Shown here: in pieces, positions 5,185 through 7,515 of the stretch
Numbering within the stretch: the first letter of the stretch is position 1
How the letters are laid out: every line of letters begins with the position of its first letter
From: Nocardioidaceae bacterium
GTDB taxonomy: Bacteria > Actinomycetota > Actinomycetes > Propionibacteriales > Nocardioidaceae
Assembly: GCA_013696065.1 (NCBI GenBank)
Contig: JACCZJ010000345.1
Location: 1 to 7,515 of the forward strand
Direction of reading: 5' to 3'
Length of the DNA: 7,515 nt
Position numbers and translations under genes: made by a program
The notes under the pieces: model-generated
What the model saw: only the letters and a program-made list of their open reading frames with translations
Database searches by the model: none
Told to the model about the DNA's origin: nothing

Positions 5185-6663
5185 ATGCCGAACGCGCAGC
5201 AAGCTACCAAGGACGAGAGTGCCGTCATCCGCGGCGTCCCTACCGGATTGTGGATCGATGGTGCGAGCAGATCGGCGACCGGCAATGCGGTGTTGTCGGT
5301 CGACGATCCGGCGACGGGGGAGACCCTTGCCGAGGTTGCTGATGCGTCTCCGGAGGACGGTTTGGCGGCGTTGGATGCCGCAGTCGCAGCACAGGAGAGT
5401 TGGGCACAGACAGCGCCCCGTGAGCGCGGCGAGATTTTGCGCAGGTCCTTTGAGCTGATGACGTCGCGGGCCGACGAGTTGGCGTTGCTGATGACGCTCG
5501 AGATGGGCAAGCCTTTGGCGGAGTCGCAAGGCGAGGTCGCGTATGCCGCCGAGTTCTTCCGTTGGTTCAGCGAGGAGGCGGTGCGGGTCGCCGGCCAGTG
5601 GTCGATGTCTCCGGACGGGGCCACCCGGTTGATGACGCTGAAGCGTCCGGTGGGGCCGGCGTTGATGATCACACCGTGGAACTTCCCGTTGGCAATGGGT
5701 ACCCGCAAGATCGGTCCGGCGGTGGCCGCGGGGTGCACGATGGTGGTGAAGCCGGCGGCGCAGACGCCGTTGTCGATGTATGCGCTGGCCTCGATCTTGC
5801 AGGAGGCTGGGTTGCCTGACGGCGTGCTCAATGTGGTGACGACGGGTCGCAGCTCAGCGGTGATGGCGCCGTTGATCGGTGACCCTCGGTTGCGGAAGCT
5901 GACCTTCACCGGCTCCACCGAAGTGGGGCGCAAGCTGGTTGAGCAGTCGGCTGAGCAGCTGCTGCGGGTCTCGATGGAGCTCGGTGGTAATGCCCCGTTT
6001 TTGGTGATGGCCGATGCCGATCTCGACGCGGCGGTTGACGGTGCGATGTTGGCCAAGATGCGCAATATGGGGGAGGCGTGTACCGCCGCCAACCGTTTCC
6101 TTGTGCACGAGAGTGTGGCCGAGGAGTTCGCGGACCGGATGGCTCAACGTATGGCGGCGCTGCGGGTCGGGCGGGGCACGGAGGCTGGGGTGCAGGTGGG
6201 GCCGTTGATCGACGAGGTGTCGCGGGACAAGGTGTCGAGCCTGGTGCAGGGCGCCGTGGACGGGGGCGCTCGCCTGCTGGCCGGTGGTGAGCCGGTTGGG
6301 GATCGTGGCTGGTTCTACGCGCCGACCGTGTTGGCCGATGTGCCCGCAGATGCTGCGATGCTGACGGAGGAGATCTTCGGGCCGGTGGCGCCGATCACTG
6401 TGTTTTCGTCGGTCGACGAGGCGATCTTCCAGGCGAATGACACCGAGTACGGCCTGGTGGCATATGCGTACACGAAGGATCTGGCGACGGCGTTGCACTT
6501 GGCCGAGCAGCTGGACACCGGCATGGTCGGTATCAACCAGGGTGTCGTGTCCAACCCGGCCGCGCCGTTCGGCGGCGTGAAACATTCGGGGTTTGGCCGC
6601 GAGGGCGGCCGGGAGGGTATCGAGGAATACCTGGAGACGCGCTACGTCGGCATACGCCCATGA
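5185..6663 (+). CDS. NAD(P)-dependent aldehyde dehydrogenase, succinate-semialdehyde dehydrogenase family
   Basis: A cytosolic enzyme of 492 residues, full length for the family, oxidising an aldehyde to a carboxylate. Seen: GLWIDG near the start (21-26), PWNFP with Asn166, cofactor Lys189 in VVKPAA, FTGSTEVGR (241-249), general base Glu265 in MELGGNAP, nucleophile Cys299 in NMGEACTAANRF, Glu396 in EEIFGP, and PFGGVKHSGFGREGG (461-475) near the C-terminus. The GEACTAANR form is familiar from actinobacterial GabD-type enzymes (succinate semialdehyde to succinate), but paralogs act on other aldehydes. The first 17 residues are an extension whose start resembles the small ORF at 1324. The gene overlaps the HAD gene by ATGA, so the two products are made together. 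Leucine is often TTG here, unlike its neighbours, which prefer CTG/CTC. Family certain; substrate uncertain, with a haloaldehyde or semialdehyde both plausible. Confidence 0.93.
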   Translation: MPNAQQATKDESAVIRGVPTGLWIDGASRSATGNAVLSVDDPATGETLAEVADASPEDGLAALDAAVAAQESWAQTAPRERGEILRRSFELMTSRADELALLMTLEMGKPLAESQGEVAYAAEFFRWFSEEAVRVAGQWSMSPDGATRLMTLKRPVGPALMITPWNFPLAMGTRKIGPAVAAGCTMVVKPAAQTPLSMYALASILQEAGLPDGVLNVVTTGRSSAVMAPLIGDPRLRKLTFTGSTEVGRKLVEQSAEQLLRVSMELGGNAPFLVMADADLDAAVDGAMLAKMRNMGEACTAANRFLVHESVAEEFADRMAQRMAALRVGRGTEAGVQVGPLIDEVSRDKVSSLVQGAVDGGARLLAGGEPVGDRGWFYAPTVLADVPADAAMLTEEIFGPVAPITVFSSVDEAIFQANDTEYGLVAYAYTKDLATALHLAEQLDTGMVGINQGVVSNPAAPFGGVKHSGFGREGGREGIEEYLETRYVGIRP

Positions 6664-7355
6664 GCTCGCTTCGCCGCCCGAGCGTCCTCGTCTTCGACGT
6701 CAACGAGACGCTCTCGGACATGGCGCCGATGGCCGACCGATTCGAGGAGGTGGGTGCTCCCGGTCATCTGAGTCAGGTCTGGTTCGCCGCGCTGCTGCGG
6801 GATGCCTTCGCACTGACTGTCGCGGGCGTGATGGAGCCCTTCTCGCGGCTAGCAGCTGAGGGGCTGCGGGTCAGCCTCGCTCACCTCCCGTTGAACCGGA
6901 GGCTGGAGGACGCCGTACAGCACATCCTGGACGGGTTCGCCACGTTGAAGGTGCACCCGGACGTGCCCGAGGGGATCGCGGCGCTGGCAGACCTCGGTGT
7001 CCGCTTGGCCACCTTGAGCAACGGGCAAGCCAGTGTCGCCGAGCGGCTGCTCGAGGGGGCAGACCTCGAACGAAGCTTTGAACGCTTTTTGTCTGTCGAC
7101 GGGGCCGGGATCTGGAAGCCCGCTCGCGGCGCCTACGCCTACGCGCTCGCCGAATGCAACATCGACCCCGGAGATGCCATGCTCGTTGCGGTCCACCCCT
7201 GGGATATCGACGGCGCCCAGCGCGCCGGACTGGCTACAGCCTGGATCAACCGCGGCGATGGCCACTATCCGGGGTATTTCGCGCAGCCAGATCTCACGGC
7301 CACATCGTTGGGCCACCTGGCAGAACAGCTCCGCGAGATGCATCTGGACAGCTGA
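6660..7355 (+). CDS. HAD-superfamily hydrolase, 2-haloacid dehalogenase type II-like
   Basis: A 231-residue soluble hydrolase, the size of type II (L-)2-haloacid dehalogenases, which replace a halogen on C2 of a short acid with hydroxyl. Motif I is FDVNETLSD with nucleophile Asp13. Asn15 replaces the second Asp of phosphatases, which favours dehalogenase-like chemistry. Thr17 is kept. Residues 20-100 form the helical cap. Motif II is TLSNG (Ser120-Asn121), motif III WKPARGAY (Lys153, Tyr159), motif IV VAVHPWDIDGA (Asp182, Asp184). Aligned by eye with L-DEX of Pseudomonas sp. YL, the halide-site Arg41 falls on Phe42, Ser175 on Ala177 and Asn177 on His179, so haloacid activity should not be assumed. 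ATG 6660 overlaps the dehydrogenase stop (ATGA) and has no Shine-Dalgarno of its own at normal spacing, implying translational coupling. Likely next step after the aldehyde dehydrogenase. Confidence 0.85.
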   Translation: MSSLRRPSVLVFDVNETLSDMAPMADRFEEVGAPGHLSQVWFAALLRDAFALTVAGVMEPFSRLAAEGLRVSLAHLPLNRRLEDAVQHILDGFATLKVHPDVPEGIAALADLGVRLATLSNGQASVAERLLEGADLERSFERFLSVDGAGIWKPARGAYAYALAECNIDPGDAMLVAVHPWDIDGAQRAGLATAWINRGDGHYPGYFAQPDLTATSLGHLAEQLREMHLDS

Positions 7356-7405
7356 GCGATCGACACGTATCAGGTGTAAGACATCCTCCTCCTGCATTTC
7401 TAAGC

Positions 7406-7442
7406 GACCGACCAGCGGTCCCGGGTTTGAGGAGAAGTTGTC
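7406..7442 (+). promoter_or_regulatory. Short hairpin and RBS before the last gene (leader copy C, weak)
   Basis: GACCG (7406-7410) pairs with CGGTC (7416-7420) around the loop ACCAG. GAGGAG follows at 7429-7434, eight bases before ATG 7443. CGACCAGCG (7409-7417) is the same 9-mer found at 5150-5158, at nearly the same distance from a start codon. The 87-base gap after the HAD gene shows no T-tract terminator, so readthrough from the dehydrogenase-HAD pair is possible. Confidence 0.4.
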
Positions 7443-7515
7443 ATGAGTATCCGCACATCTAGAACTGCCAAGGCCGGTGCCATGGCGACCGCTGCGGTGA
7501 TGTTGGGAGGCGCGG
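7443..7515 (+). CDS. Exported protein, N-terminal signal sequence only (cut by right edge)
   Basis: Only 24 complete codons are visible: MSIRTSRTAKAGA followed by MATAAVMLGGA. A basic start (three Arg/Lys in nine residues) leading into a small-residue hydrophobic stretch is the beginning of a Sec-type or lipoprotein signal peptide; the cleavage site or lipobox would lie past the edge. The RBS GAGGAG with eight-base spacing supports ATG 7443. It lies 87 bases downstream of the HAD gene on the same strand. A solute-binding protein of an ABC transporter would fit a catabolic operon, but nothing visible proves it. Confidence 0.65.
   Translation, partial: MSIRTSRTAKAGAMATAAVMLGGA

Noticed and set aside
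1..7515. CRISPR array, tRNA, rRNA, insertion sequence or attachment site
   Set aside because: No regularly spaced repeats, tRNA-like arms, transposase or integrase sequence, or long terminal inverted repeats were seen.

Overview
The window looks like a chromosome or large plasmid segment of a high-GC actinobacterium, of the Nocardioides, Rhodococcus or Pseudonocardia type. The signs are high GC with G/C-rich third codon positions, GTG starts, stop-start overlaps (GTGA, ATGA) and actinobacterial-looking protein sequences. It is a catabolic/accessory region. I see no tRNA, rRNA, CRISPR array, insertion sequence or phage gene.

Layout. Positions 1-918 (minus strand) hold the N-terminal 306 residues of a gamma-aminobutyraldehyde-dehydrogenase-like enzyme that runs off the left edge. 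A divergent intergenic region of about 400 bp follows. On the plus strand come a frameshifted 51-codon acidic small ORF (1324-1478) with a strong ribosome binding site, an alpha/beta hydrolase overlapping it by GTGA (1475-2269), and an MFS exporter of the EntS/MFS_3 type (2463-3701). The exporter is preceded by a compact inverted-repeat cluster. Two minus-strand genes converge on it: a P-loop nucleotide kinase (3796-4344) and a small secreted protein with two cysteines (4421-4885). After a 299-bp divergent intergenic region, the plus strand carries an NAD(P)-dependent aldehyde dehydrogenase of the succinate-semialdehyde-dehydrogenase type (5185-6663). It overlaps by ATGA a HAD-superfamily 2-haloacid-dehalogenase-like protein (6660-7355). 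The start of an exported protein (7443 on) is cut by the right edge.

How the genes may work together. An aldehyde dehydrogenase translationally coupled to a haloacid-dehalogenase-like hydrolase has the logic of oxidising a (halo)aldehyde to the acid and then hydrolysing it. With the alpha/beta hydrolase, the exporter and a start that could belong to a transporter binding protein, the region reads as a small-molecule degradation locus. A competing reading is polyamine/GABA catabolism, with aminobutyraldehyde dehydrogenase at the left and succinate semialdehyde dehydrogenase at the right. The HAD protein lacks several residues that L-2-haloacid dehalogenases use to bind halide, so its substrate is uncertain.

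Most unusual is a shared 5' leader. The small ORF and the SSADH-like gene have clearly related sequence from about 40 bp upstream of the start, through the ribosome binding site, and into the first 11 codons, although the proteins are otherwise unrelated. The gene at 7443 has a weaker version of the same upstream pattern.
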